The notes beneath the pieces were generated by a model. It searched no databases, was not told where the DNA came from, and saw only the letters and a program-made list of their open reading frames with translations. The position numbers were made by a program, and so were the translations under genes. A stretch of 64,000 nucleotides of DNA from Anas platyrhynchos (taxonomy: Eukaryota > Chordata > Aves > Anseriformes > Anatidae): positions 4,336,001 to 4,400,000 of the forward strand of contig NC_092600.1 in the NCBI RefSeq assembly GCF_047663525.1. The letters are read 5' to 3'. Within the stretch, counting starts at the first letter, position 1. Every line of letters starts with the position of its first letter. Positions 13,801-26,637 of this stretch are shown here, one piece after another.

Positions 13801-16374
13801 TACAGGCTTTACTGAACTGGAACCACATGTCTGTTTTCCTTCTGTAACGTACTTTTTTCTTCAATACAACTCCATTTCCTACATGCTCTTTCTTTCCTTA
13901 TAGACAGTTTGATCAAGTTTTACTCTATATTCTCTCCAATAAGCCAAAAAGCCATTTCAAAATTTATTTGAACCTTACGTTGTGGTAATATTGTGTTAGG
14001 AAGCAAAGTAACTTCATTCTTATATCATTATCTTTCAAGAATATCTGTTCAAACGGGAATCCTGCCCATTCTAAATACCCATTTTCCTTATTGTCTTTCC
14101 AGTTCCCAGCACCCTTGGCTTCCTTCCTGTCTTCTGTGCCTTTTTACTTCATTTACCACAGAACAAGGAGGTCTTTCTTTCACAACACACTAAAAACACC
14201 CCCACACCACAGGTTGGACATCAGAGCAGCTCAGCCTTTCCAGTCACCCTGTCTCACGTACACACATGGGTCCAAAAGATGCTTCTTTGGCCCAATGCAG
14301 GCCCAGCTTTGGGGAGCTGTAGCCACCCATTGCTCCTCAATCCGACTAGAATGGTGCTTAAAGCCAAACAATACAAAAGAGAAACTTTTTAAATTGCTGG
14401 CTAATCTCTTCTTCTTTTCCCCATTGCACTTCCTAGGATGTTCCTGGCACAGCTCAAATTCCTTGCAACTGCACACCGTAGATTTTTGCCCACTGACAGT
14501 AGCCACATCTACTCTGAAGAAATATCTACATACCTACCCAGAGAAATCCCTCTCCAGCCTATAAAACACTGACTATGGCTTGCAGTTGCTAATTTTAAAT
14601 TCATAGTCTGTCAACATTGAAAAGACTTCTTCAGCAACTTCTTCCACATATGTTCTTAGCTATTACATCCAACCCTTCTCTGCTACTTAAGAGGAGAACA
14701 AATAAATTCTAATCACATGCACAAATCTCCTTCCAATATTTGCTAAGCACTAAATCAACTCTTTATCTTTTCTTGTATTATTTCCCAGAATACTCTTAAA
14801 GCTCAAGAGAGCCTGAAAATGAGAGGAAAAGTGCAGAGCATGCTAAAAGAAACGTGGAGGAGAAACCTTTTTTGAGTCAAGGGAGAAATCAAAGGCTTGA
14901 GTGATGGCTGACAGCACACGGGTTGTTTAGGATGAGAAGCCCAGCACCAGATTTGACCCTCACTAAAGCCTGAAGCTGATAGCTAGACCAGATCCTTGAG
15001 AAGTCTCTTGGGTAGAAAGTTTTATTGTTATTAAAGCAGAAATTGCATAGGAATTTTATGTAAGAGACTTAAGAAAGAGACTGCCTTTTCTTCACAGATC
15101 TGTTTGGCAGATGCTGGCACAGCTTCTTTCCATTTTGATCTCCCCTAGGTTTTCATTTCTATGTATTTATGGCATGCTCACAGCCTTCAGGTCTAGATCT
15201 GATTCAGGGTGGAATTTTTCTACACTTCTAAATGACTTAGGACCACTGGTCCCTTTGGCCTCTGATAACAATGGTGCTCCTAAGCAGGTATGAAATCTCT
15301 GATCATAGCACCTTGTAAACTACACCAAATAAAAACCCCTTAAGACAGGTATTTGGGTTCTGGCTGTTAAATCCACCTGGCTCATCATAAAACAGCAATG
15401 AGGTCCAACATTGCCCTCCTGTTCTTTAAAGCCATGAACCTCTGCATTTCAGGCTAAATCAAGCCAGTTAAAAATAAAAAAGCTGTGTTTGAGTAACCAG
15501 AGCTGCAGTAGGTGGAAAATGTCTCAGAAGCACTGGGTGCAGAGGGACTCCATCACTCCTGGAGCTGCATTAGCCTCAGTCAGAGGCAAAATGCCTTTGC
15601 TTGCCCACAGCTCAGCTAAAAACACCTCCGGGAGCAGGGCTGCCGTGCCCAGCTGGTGCGCAGAGCCGAGGAAGGTGTCAAAGCCAGAAGCAGCCAAATG
15701 AGAGTTGAAAGCCTCTGTTGTCAAACTGCAAGGTGAGAAAAATGTGATCTTTGAAACACACAGGCAGACTGAACAAAAAAAAAGTTTTCCCCCCCCCCCC
15801 AAAAAAAAAAAAAATTCATGAAACACCCACCCAAAACGTAATCTCAACATTCATAGTGTGGCTGCACGCAGGCAAGCAGTTACCTTGCTTTTTCCAGATT
15901 CAAATCTGAATCTTGCAAGAAGAATACATTTAATCTGTATTGCTAAATATGTTGCTATAAATGGCATGCAAAGCTGTGAGAAACATATACCACCACCAAA
16001 AGAACTCCTTTATTTTATCTGAAACATTCTTGCAGTTTTTGTAATTTTCCTATCTGAGTCCCACCAGCACTCTGCATTGCATCAGGATTAACAAACCCGT
16101 GACATTTTGCAGCTCCAGAAATCAATGTTTTTGGAGTGTTTTTGGAAAAGAAGTTCACATAAAAAGAGGTTTTCTGCAGAGACCCCCAGCAATACAAACT
16201 GAAAACTAGACGGTGTGGAAAGGCATTGCAGTGAGCTGCAGATGGGGGCAGAAGCCACGGGGCTGTGCTGGAAAGCTCCCCTAACCCCACAGTGCATGTA
16301 GAGAGTGCATGAGAGGACACATTAATGGGGAAAAAAGGGAGATACCCCAGGGCTGTGGACAGGGAGGGCAGAAG
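10881..16374. other. Intergenic sequence, no gene recognised
   Basis: AT-rich to about 11480. The plus strand is then often pyrimidine-rich, most clearly at about 13200-14560. It contains a T15 run near 13170 and the C12A14 tract. No exon, RNA gene or transposon was identified. Confidence 0.6.
15789..15814 (+). repeat. Abutting C12 and A14 homopolymers
   Basis: Twelve C (15789-15800) run directly into fourteen A (15801-15814). Confidence 0.93.
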
Positions 16375-16430
16375 GGGCTGGAAGGGACCTCTAGAGTCCA
16401 ACCCCACTTGAACAGACCTGATCTCACTGA
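16375..16430 (-). mobile_element. Short CR1-like 3' remnant, antisense
   Basis: GGGCTGGAAGGGACCTCTAG followed by TCCAACCCC resembles the reverse complement of the CR1 3' terminus. The match then fades. It is too short to name a subfamily and could be chance similarity extended by eye. Confidence 0.55.
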
Positions 16431-18479
16431 ATTTGCATGAAAATATATGTTGCTGCTAGACCAACAATGCAGCTGGCATTATGTTGCCCAAATTCATTAT
16501 GAACTTTCTTAGATACAGTTTTCATATATAATTGCACAGGGCCTCTAGAAAAGCAAATGAGCTTACTAAGGAAAGTCAAGCAGCCAAATCCTGCTAATTC
16601 CTACTAATAACTGAGATTTCCCTGCAAGTTGCTGAAGCTTAAAAAAAGTAAACAAACAAATAAGCCAAGCTGAAAAGCAGGGTATCCCAAGCTGTTCCTT
16701 CCTGGCGCTGTCACATTTTGCTAACTTGCTACCGAGTGGGTCACTGCCCGTGGAAAGCAGCCACACCATTTTCTGTCGTGCCTCGTAGGGCAGCCGGAGG
16801 GAACAAGGACAGCGCCAGTAACCCCAGTAACAAGAGCATCAGCACGCTGCCTCCCGCAAACTGGTGAGCAATGGGAAGGAGCAAGTCCCGGTAGGACAGG
16901 GTAAAATTTTAGCAGGCTGCAAATTCAACACCGTTTCTGTAGGTCATGTTACATGGCCCAGGAGGAGGCCGCTAGATCGAGTGACACAAAGCCATTAAGC
17001 GCTGTATTTCCCCGGTGCAGTCCAAGTAATGAAACACCTGGAGATGGATGGCTCTGTGCAACTCCGGCCAGAAAATATTGAAGCTGTTGCTACTCAGGGG
17101 CCATGCATGGATTGGTATGGTCTGTGCACGGGGACCAGCAGAGGTGCAAAGCCTGGGGACAGACCTGCACCCTCCACAGGAGGACACAGCCAAGCCACAG
17201 CAGCTCCTGCACAGGTGAAAATGGGTCTGTGAAGGTGTGCAGCAGTGCACCAGGCACCTAAAAGGTGCTCAGCTCCTTAAGGTGCCCTTGCAGAAGAGCT
17301 GCACGCTATTGGGGTGTCATTTTGCTGATAATCAAAAGTGATAGGCAAGCAAACAGGCACCCCTGGGCAACATTAGATAAATATAATATCCATGAAGTGA
17401 CTGGGTCTGAGAGGATGCTGAAGAGAGATGAAGTCAAGAGCTGAGGAAGAGACACAGACGCTTCCAGCTCCACCTCATCCCCTGCTCCATAACAGAGAGA
17501 TGAAGATAAATAGTAGAATGAGGAAGTTTTTAATTTTTAGCTAAGGCTTTTTCTGTTGAAAGGAGAAATAAGGCCCTAATTTGTTTATTATCTTTTTTCC
17601 CAGACTTCAGGATCTGATCGCATCAGTTTGAAAGTTCCCTTTTTTCCTAGGAAGATAAACCCCTGTCACTTTATTTCAAATGCTCGCACTTTAATATAAG
17701 CCACAGGCTACTTCAGGAATTATATGTATTAAAAAAAAAAAAAGTGACACATCCAAAAATATGAGGAAGTCAAATTATTTTCCCTGCTTTGATGTTTATT
17801 TGTATTTTGTACTGCGGGGCACTCGTGCAATATGCACAGAAATGCCAGGAGAATGACTGAATCCTGCTCAAGTAATTTAGAGGATGAAATGGTAAAAGGA
17901 ACCGCTTTGAACTCAGCCCACTGGCACATCACAAAATGCACTTTGTGGTCCCCGCGTTGTCACTGCCACATAGTTTGGGTTTGTGGCTGCTGGGTACATC
18001 TGGCCATAGACACAAAACGGTGTACAGGGGTGAGACTTCAAGCTGGGGCTTCCTCCCAGGGCTGAGAAGGCTTAGGAAAAAGCAAATATGGGCCTTGTTT
18101 TTCTTTCAAGTCCTTGGATTTAAGAAAAAAAATCTCAATTTTGTAAATGATTGATAAAACTTGTCCAGTAATAATTTCCCCCTGATTTTTTATGAACAGC
18201 AGATCACTGCCTGAAAACAAAGCTTACTTCTTCCTAAGTGCCAACTGATCCTCTGAAGGTAGACCATGCTGTTAACTCGTGTCATCATTTTAACACTGAT
18301 CCCAAAAATAAACAAAAAAAAAACACAGCCACAAGTGGAGATCCCAGCAGTATTATTTAGAAAGAGTAGAATTAGGAAAACAAACATCCCCCTAGAAGGA
18401 AGGATGGATTAGTTTTACATGCAAAGAAAAAATTATGCAGAGGCTAAGAGTTCAAAGAAGTTAAATGAACTGTACCTGT
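16431..18479. other. Intergenic sequence, no gene recognised
   Basis: Moderate base composition, with short poly(A) runs near 17731 and 18312. Nothing else was recognised. Confidence 0.65.
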
Positions 18480-18990
18480 GAAGAACGGGTTTTCCCCATT
18501 ACTCCAGCACAACCACTAAAAATTCATTGTGCATTACTTAAAAAATTACTTTGGTTTAGCTAAATAAACTTAAGTATTGCAACTATTAATTGAAATCCAA
18601 CCCTTGGCTAATGTGAATTAGTGCTGGATTATAATGCTACATCATGATAAGCAGCTTGGAAATATTTCAAACAGATTTGGAAAGTTGTTCCCCCCGTTAG
18701 ATTATAAATATTATTAACAGATAAAAAGCCATAAAAGAGCCCATCACTTCAAAAGGGATCTGGCTATTTTCTCGCAGAGGAGCTGGAGGTACACAGTTTG
18801 CTAAGCCAAATTTCAAAGCAGAAAGCAAATCAAGGCATATAGAATTATTATTGATTCCCTAAATTATTAACTTAAAGGATTACCTTGTTCACTTTATTTT
18901 TGCTCAGAATAAAACATTAGCTGGATATAGTAAGGGATAAGACGTGCTAAGCTTTTAGCTCTAAACATTAGAGGCTTTTGAAGACACACG
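18480..18990. promoter_or_regulatory. Candidate conserved non-coding block (inferred)
   Basis: Complex AT-rich sequence with CTATTAATTGAAATCC, GTGAATTAGTGCTGGATTAT, TTAGATTATAAATATT and ATTATTGATTCCC. It has no repeats and no coding signal. Confidence 0.3.
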
Positions 18991-21865
18991 TAAAATCAGC
19001 ATAATGACATTATTTTTTTCCCCGAGCGAAGCTGGAGATAGTCAGGGGAGAGCAAGGCTCTCGTGGGGTTGAGGACAGGCACAGGAGCAGTGCTAGCTCT
19101 GAGACACACAGACACTTTCCTGTGCCTACACTGGATGCGTCTTTATTAGCAGTTTATAAGAAAAACATTAATGATGGATTCACCTGAGGTTAGGCCAGTA
19201 GCTACACAAACGTGGTTAAAAAAGCAACAAAAAAAAAAAAACCTTTCCCAAGTGAACAAATTGCAGAGAGATAATGAAATGGGGCAGACAAGGTGTCCTG
19301 AGGGAAAAAAGAGATGAAATTAAACTTGCCATCAGCTGATCAGCATGAAGATTTCTTTTCAGATAAATCCATCGAAAGAGATTTGATCGCAAAACACCAT
19401 TTGGACAACTCGTTTTCATTAACAGTTCTACATTTCCTTTGCTCCAGCAAGTGGGTGATCCCTTCTGCTCAGCCTCAGGTCCCTGCTCACGTGGATCAGG
19501 AGAGCAAATGGCTTTCTTCAGCCCCTGTGGCCACCCCTGGACCATCCTGCTGCTGCTTGCTTTGGCCCCAGAAATAGCAATCAACTACTTTTGTATTTAA
19601 ACCACATTGTCCTGCCACTAATAACACAGATTTCCAAAATGTGCTTCTCAGGAAGGACTACCCCGGGCTCCATACACCTGTTCCTCTTGTAAGCACAATC
19701 CCTCTTCCCACATTCCCAACGTACTCCCTATAGGCAGCTTGTCTTGATTGCTGCAAATCTCTCATATAAAGCACATAACAGGTAGTGACACATTTATAGC
19801 ACTTTTCATCTTTACAGCTCTGTGTGCTGGTCAGTTTTTATTACACTTGCCAAAGCGCCTTCCTTATTGTCCACCAGGAAAGAGATTTTTTCCCAGACAA
19901 GCTTTTAGCCCGGCGAGATGTAACTACACAATAAAGACATACACACATCTTCCCCTATTACACTAACTGATAGAAAAAAGTTTGATCTAAGCACAGTGCG
20001 TTTCCATCTCTGTTCCCAGCTAGCCCAGTGCATCATCCTGAAACTGCTCATTTTTATGGTACCTTTGGACTTGGTACCATCTAGCCCCAAAGTGCTCCCT
20101 CGAGGGCCCACATTCAACTCAGAAAGGATGAAAGGGCTAACTAACAAGGTCTGAGCTGTTGCAGGTTCAGCTTTAGGGGGCACAGAAAGCAAATTTCTGG
20201 TTTGTAGCACTTGCTTATTCCTAACGTTATTAACTGCTCCAATGCAGTATTTATAGCGGGGCTGCCTGCCTCCCTTTCCCCCAAGCAAAACTGTCACTAT
20301 TTTAATGCTATAATAAGAAGCTGATTTAGCAGTGTGTAACTTCAAAGGGAAACTTTCTTCTGCTGCCTGATAAAATATTAATGGAAAATAACACAGCGCG
20401 GCGGCACTGCCCAGGAGCCTAGGACACAGCTCTTCTGGGGCTGCCAAGTGGCACTCCCCCTGCTCGGTGCCTTTTGTTCTCGCCAGGTTGCCTAATAAAG
20501 CTGCTGGCAGGAAGCTCTCCGATTTGTTTCCCAAACTGTGGCCAGGGACTAGCACCACTTTACCTGCACAATCTGTTTCCCTTCCAATCCCAAAGCTCCC
20601 AGACGAGGTGAGGCGGTGTGGGCAGAACCAGCTGTGGGGCAGGCTCCTTTTGGCATTTGGCAGGGTTTGGCAACAATGCAACAAGTTGGGGAGCACGAGG
20701 AAGAGGCAAGAATAGATCAAAGCAAGAACAGGTCAAAACAACGGACAGTTTGCCATGCAGAAACCTCCTTTGCAGGCTATGGAAAAGATGAACCATTCCA
20801 GGCTCCGTCCAACAACCATCCCACCCCAGCGTGGCTGCGAGGATCCCCCATTCCAGCAAGCATCATCTGATGGGGTTCCCTCAGCCCACTCTTGATGCAC
20901 AAACACATCAGGTTGGTACATCAAATCTAGCACATGCCCACGTCCTGCATTTCCAACAGCAGTCCCTGTCGCCCTCTTTCCTCCCCTGCCTGGGTGGGCA
21001 GCAAGCACAGCACAACTTCTCACTCAGCTCTCCAGATTTTCTACAATTTATGCTTCCTGCATTTTCAAGATGTGTGTGAAATGACAATGCTGTACAGTTT
21101 GGCACAAGCGGCTCCCCAAGCATTATGTAGCTCAACCAGTAACAGCAGCATTCTGCAGAGCTGTGGTAAGTCACGTTCTGCTCCTCTGCGCTGAAATCAC
21201 AATTCCCAAATTGCTGCAGGTCCCGGCCACCCTTCTCAGGGGAGATGGAAAAGCGCAGTGCATCATAAAGGATGAGCACTGCCAGCTTCCAGTCATTTTA
21301 CGTTCTTCCACCAACAAATATAGCCCCTGCAGGCAGGATTCAGATGCACAGGGCTGCATGCTGGGCCCTGAGGTGCCTTTGGGCTTTGCACGCCCAGCAC
21401 CAAGGCTCCTGGTACAGGCAAACACAGACCAGGTTAGGTCGTGGTGGTGGTTACCACTGGTTATGGGGCTCCTTTCAGATCTATTGCTGCTTCCACCTTA
21501 TTTCATAGTGACTGATATAATTGCTGTCAGAGTCCCCAAATGCACACTCCAGATTTCAGTTATTTCCCAGGCACTTGGAAGTACCTTAGCTCTGATGGGT
21601 GCTACATGAAAAATGGATCCCTTCCCATCCGTGTCATCCCGCAGGTTTAAATGTCGCCCCTGCTAAATCTCAGTGAACACCGCAGGACCCCAAGTCATTA
21701 CTCACTATGGAAACATCGGCTTCTGGCCTCGGTAATGGGTACAGTGCACGAGGTCTTGTGATGGACCCGAAATCACCTGGGGCAGCACCCAGCTTCCTCC
21801 TGCAGGGGCAAGGCACGAGCCGAGAGGAGAGGAAGAGCCATTAACGCTCACTGATGTACAATGCA
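18991..21865. other. Intergenic sequence with the longest non-exonic ORF, no gene recognised
   Basis: Relatively GC-richer than its surroundings between about 20380 and 21600, with overlapping ORFs on both strands. The longest is 271 codons on the minus strand (19905-20720) and shows no recognisable domain. A perfect 8-bp stem with a 9-nt loop lies at 20056-20080. Confidence 0.55.
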
Positions 21866-21955
21866 CACACTACATTAGTCACAATCCTATAAATAAACAT
21901 GTTTCTCATCCACACTACATTAATCTTGATCCTATAAATAAACAGATAGAGCACA
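21866..21955 (+). repeat. 45-bp tandem duplication, two copies
   Basis: CACACTACATTAGTCACAAT (21866) and CACACTACATTAATCTTGAT (21911) each continue into CCTATAAATAAACA. The period is exactly 45 bp, with a few substitutions between copies. This is a small minisatellite-like duplication in non-coding DNA. Confidence 0.85.
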
Positions 21956-23611
21956 GTCGTGGCTGGCTGAGATACCCCCTGCAGAACGAGAGTGGCGGTG
22001 CCAGAGTGCACCACAGAGCTGGGCTGCAGCATCCACGGCTGATGAAGGCACCATGGCTCCAATTATTACTTCATAATGGCAAGTTTATTTATAGGAAAAA
22101 CGGTGGCCTTAGGGGGAAGGGGTAGGTTTACATGCTATAGTACTGTTCATTTCTAAGGGTTTGCACCACAGCCTCGGATAACTTTGCTCTAAACCCAGCT
22201 AAATAAAAGCTGGCGTCCCACGAGCATCACTGAGATTTCTCCTTACAAGATGAGAGATGTTGAGCATCACCTTACATCCACACAGTACTCCCTCTACTTG
22301 TGCTTTGTGAGAAGGAACCTAATGTGCTTCTCAAAAAAGTAATATATATGTGTATATACTTTGGAATAGCTTTACCAGTTACTGAAATGTGGCAGCTGAT
22401 CAGCTGCTGGCCAGATCAGGACAGGGCTGACACTGTTCCCAAGTAAAATGACAAGGAAGTGAAAGGAGGCAGAACACGGCCACCTAAAGTGCGATTTGAA
22501 GCAAGTGTCAGTGGATATTAGCGCCTTCGTATAAGCTGTAAAATTGGTTCTTAACAATCCACTTTAGCCATCGACCAGCTAAGGAAATGCCAGCAAATGG
22601 AAGGAAACAACAACAACAAAAAAGCGTTAAGATGATGGAAAGATAGAGAAAGAAGAACAGAGTGAACCCTTTTAACCCCAAGCAGGTGGACCTGGAAACT
22701 TGCAGTTAGACACGGTGGAAGAGAAAGGCAGGAGGAAAGGAAGAAAATTAGTATTTAATCTGAGGCACGATTTCATTAGCTGTGTCTTAGTCTGAAGTGT
22801 AGCATTGGGCTAGAATTGGACGTTTTTGTCTTTACAACAAACAGCTCTTGTATTTTAGCATACGATGAACCTCAGAGCATCTCATGAGCCTGGCTGCCTG
22901 CGCATCTGGGTCTGCACAAGCTGGGTTTGGGCAGCACGTCCTGAGGGCACATGTCAGGGCTCAGGGAGCACCAAGCAGTATTCAGATGATTGGGAATATG
23001 ATGCATTGGCCATTTTAATTAACTTTCCCACTGAGGGCTGACTGTTTATATTCTGTGCAATAAAACATGCGCAGCGTTCTTAATTTTTAAGACCTTGCAG
23101 ACAATGAGACAAAATTAGAGCAAGCTAACGTGGCCATCCCTGGGGACCAGAGCTGTGTGTTGTCATTCCCCAGTGAGACCAGGACCAGCAGAGATGCAGA
23201 GGGAGCACAGACCATGGCCATGGCACCAGAAGTCTCTGATAAATGCAACGTCTGAGGCCTAAGCAAACTTCTAACATTTCCATTCACATGTGTTAACTGA
23301 CTTTTTACTGAATCTTATCTTCGTGAAGGCACTTAAGCAATCAGAGCTAAAGCTCCCCATTAACAATACTGCCTCTTTTTCTACTTGTCCTTCTCAGGAG
23401 GGTGTAATCAAGGGAAATTTAATTGTTCATGAAAGACAGCATCTGCATCACATATCCAACATACATCCGCCTGGAAAGCTACCCAGTGCGGCCATTCAGT
23501 TTGCTGCATGTTACCTTTACACTTGTCATTAACAAAGTTGATTTCATTATTAGGGACCTGAAAGCTGTGGCAGGGGGCGATGAGCACATCCAGAGCATCT
23601 GTGCGCCTCCT
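21956..23611. other. Intergenic sequence, no gene recognised
   Basis: Unique-looking DNA with a short AT-alternating stretch near 22341-22360. No gene or repeat family was recognised. Confidence 0.65.
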
Positions 23612-23832
23612 TATAGGAGATGCACTCCATCAAAAGCAGATGCAGATGAATAAACTGGTAGGCAAGGTGTGTTGACTTTTTATTTTACTTAACAGTAATG
23701 AAATGTAACAAGTGCACCAGAGGGATGCATTTTCATAAGCAGACAAGCAGATGGGTGAAGAAATTTGACTTGCTATAAAAAGCTCAGAACTGCAGATCTG
23801 CCTGAAAGGCTCTGCGGAAAGAGTCGGCTGCT
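23612..23832 (+). repeat. Diverged direct repeat, copy A (about 220 bp)
   Basis: This stretch aligns by eye with 24588-24800 in the same orientation. Shared blocks in order include CATCAAAAGCAG, CAGATGAATA, TAACAAG, ATAA..CAG.CAA.CAGATGGGTG, TTGCTATAAAAAGCT and a final CTGC-rich end. Differences are mostly substitutions and 1-3 bp indels. It is non-coding and not recognised as a named family. Confidence 0.75.
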
Positions 23833-24587
23833 CCACGAAGAGCACTCCCCTTGCCAAGATCACACCTTGCACACTGCAGACAGCTCTGGGGCCCTGCACA
23901 TCCCACAGGGGATGAACCTCAAAGCCAGCTGCCAGCCGGGAGCCCCACGCTGCCTGGCCCCAACACGTGAAGTCCCCCATGTCCCCTTTGGCAGTGGGCA
24001 GAGGTTTCCACTTGAAGCACTCACCCCATTGATTCCACTGCCCACTGGGGTCTTAAAATAAATTGAAGCATCAGAGATTCCCTAAATCAAATACTCTGAA
24101 GCCATGCACATGCTGGAGGAGAGGTCACTACCAACCATCGCTGGCACTTCATCAGGCAGGGTAACCAGGCCACAAACCCAACCCAGCTCCTTCCTCATGT
24201 CCACTACACTGCAGAAATGCAGTTGTATCCTTTCCACACCTTAAACCGAATAAGTATTTGGTTTTAAGGAATGCAGAAGGACTTAGCTGTAAGTTTGTCC
24301 TGGGCTACATCTTGAAGCAGCAGTGAGGTCTAAAACTGCTGTGACCCTCTTTCAGCTTTGCTGCTAGAATCTTAACAGTAAAAACACTTCAGACCCTTTG
24401 TAGATGTGATCATTTAATCCAGCAAAAATGCCAACAACATCCAACAGTCGTGCTCAACTCTCAGTAGCTACCATGGTCAGCTTGCCTGGGTGTTTTCAAC
24501 AAGCCAACCTGTTGCTTCGCTGGGTTTTAGGCTTTTTTCTTCAGGATTTCATAAGCAAACCACTTTTCTTGGTTATTTGTGTTCATT

Positions 24588-24800
24588 TGCAAGAGGCATA
24601 AGTCATCAAAAGCAGCTACAGATGAATACACCGCTGCACATTGTGGGTTTCCTTTTTAATACTGACAAAACCTAACAAGCCAACTTGAGAGATGTATGTT
24701 TATAACCAGTCAACCAGATGGGTGCAAAAATCTGATTTGCTATAAAAAGCTTATAGCTGCTGAAAATCTTAAGGATTTGCTGGAAGGACTCAGCTGCAAC
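24588..24800 (+). repeat. Diverged direct repeat, copy B (about 210 bp)
   Basis: This is the partner of copy A, offset by about 976 bp. The best-preserved core is CAGATGGGTGCAAAAATCTG followed by ATTTGCTATAAAAAGC (24715-24750). The flanks beyond both ends do not align. The pair may be an old local duplication or two insertions of an ancient element. Confidence 0.75.
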
Positions 24801-26199
24801 AAATCATGCCAGGGTACTAAAAAGACTGATCCAGCTTTGTCCAACTGTTGTCTCAGCATTTGCTTTCCTTGAGCTGTGCCAGGGCTGAACCTAGCACACC
24901 TCCCAGGACAAATAAGTGCCTAACGAGCAGATTCTCAATCAGCACAGCGCTTTGATGGACTCCAGGCAGAGCTCACCCCTCTGCAAGCTGCCGTCCTCTC
25001 TCTGCTGCCCCTGTCCCTGCCTCCTCTCCCACCTTTCTGAGCCCTCCAGAGAAGATGTTTCTGCAAGAGGACCCCAGTGGCTTGCAGGAACTGGTTTACT
25101 TCCCAATTATTGCCAGGGTGTTGTGCAAGCACAATTCAGAGCAATCTTCTTCAGGCTGTAACATTGCCCCTCCATCACGCATAAGCGGAGCACGGAGCAC
25201 GCAGCATAAAAACCTTTTAGGTTTTGATTCACACATGGAAGCTATCACCAGCCTTCTGTGTCTGAAAGGAGATTTGCAGAGAGACAAAAGCTGTTGTGCA
25301 AAACCTGCCCTGGGCTGTTCATCCAGTTGAACTGGGAGCTCCACCAGGCCCCTCAGGGCTCTGGGAAGTGCCTCGCTTTTCCTCCATGGAGTTTTTCCTT
25401 CTGCTTTGGGGGTACACAAACCATATCCTGGCAGAAAGCAATTGTTTTTCACTTTATAATTTATGTTTTTCTTGAGAGGCAGTTTTCATATTCTGGGCTC
25501 TTTCGTGCTGTCTGGGAGCCTGGCTCAGAAAAGGGTCAAGGCTCCCCAGCTGCCCAGGCCTGCAGGGCAGACGCTTTGACAAGAACGAAGCCTGTGCAAG
25601 ACAGACAAAAACAAGACCTACCCACTCAGAAACAACAAAAATAATAAGCTGTGCAGATTCACACTGGAATTTGACACTCTAATCTGACAGAGTTCCCTAA
25701 AAGCACCCCAGGAGCAGCCTCACCTGCCCTCACCCAGGCTGCCCAGTTCCCCCCTGACCTCTCAGCCCCATCCCTGGCTCAGTGCCCCCGGGGTGCACTC
25801 AGCTCCCACTGCCCATCACTGCACCCAACCTGCCTGCTTTCCTCAGGCCACAGAGAGGGAGCATCACCAAAAAAACGTTCTGCTGCTTTAAAACCCAGCC
25901 ATGATAACTGGAATCCACAAATTGTTGTTATTTCTTTTTTTTTTTTTTTCCTCCCAGACCTCTGGGACTGCTCTGAGCATAATTAGGTTTTGGGTTTACA
26001 AAAAACACCAGCATCTGTTGCCTGCTCTGTGCACGCTGCCAGTCTGAAGGGACTGCTCCAGGCTCGCTCCAGCTTTTGTTCTCGCAAAAAGAGAAAACTT
26101 TGCTGAGCCTGGAGCAGGGCTGCTGGCCAAGGGAAGCTCCGGTTGTATTTGGGACTGGCAGCAGAAGCAGAGGAAAGGAAAGGTATGGAGTGGAGTGCC

Positions 26200-26350
26200 T
26201 CAGCCTCTAGCTGAATTTAATTTGATGAGTCTCAGTTAAATTTATGGGGAAAATTCCCAGCAGTTAACTGCCAACAATCACATTATAAAATAAATCTGGC
26301 ATAAAATAATCACCAGCATATGCCTATCTCTCATTTAAAGGGAGTTCCAA
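26200..26350. promoter_or_regulatory. Candidate conserved non-coding block (inferred)
   Basis: A short AT-rich complex stretch with GAATTTAATTTGATGAG, ACAATCACATTATAAAATAA and ATAAAATAATCACC. The call is based on texture only. Confidence 0.2.
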
Positions 26351-26617
26351 GAATTAGAGCTTGACCAAGCCTCCCGCTGTTTAGTAAGGAAAGTCCTCAT
26401 TAGACAAAGATGTTTTCCTTGCCATCCACCAGCAGAGGAAACAAAACAGCAATGCTGCCCAAGCAGAGCCACCCCCAGCACTCTTACACACTGGCAAGGG
26501 GCGAACAGAGAGGTTGCTGCTAGTTCTCCTCCTCTGCACCAGGTAGAGTTTCATGGTCAAAAAGCCTGGGAAAATGTCTACCATGGAGGAAAAAAATAAA
26601 CAAAAAATAATTTTTAG

Positions 26618-26637
26618 AAAAAAAAAAAAAAAAAAAA
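26618..26637 (+). repeat. A20 homopolymer
   Basis: Twenty uninterrupted A within a wider A-rich stretch starting near 26590. Confidence 0.93.
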
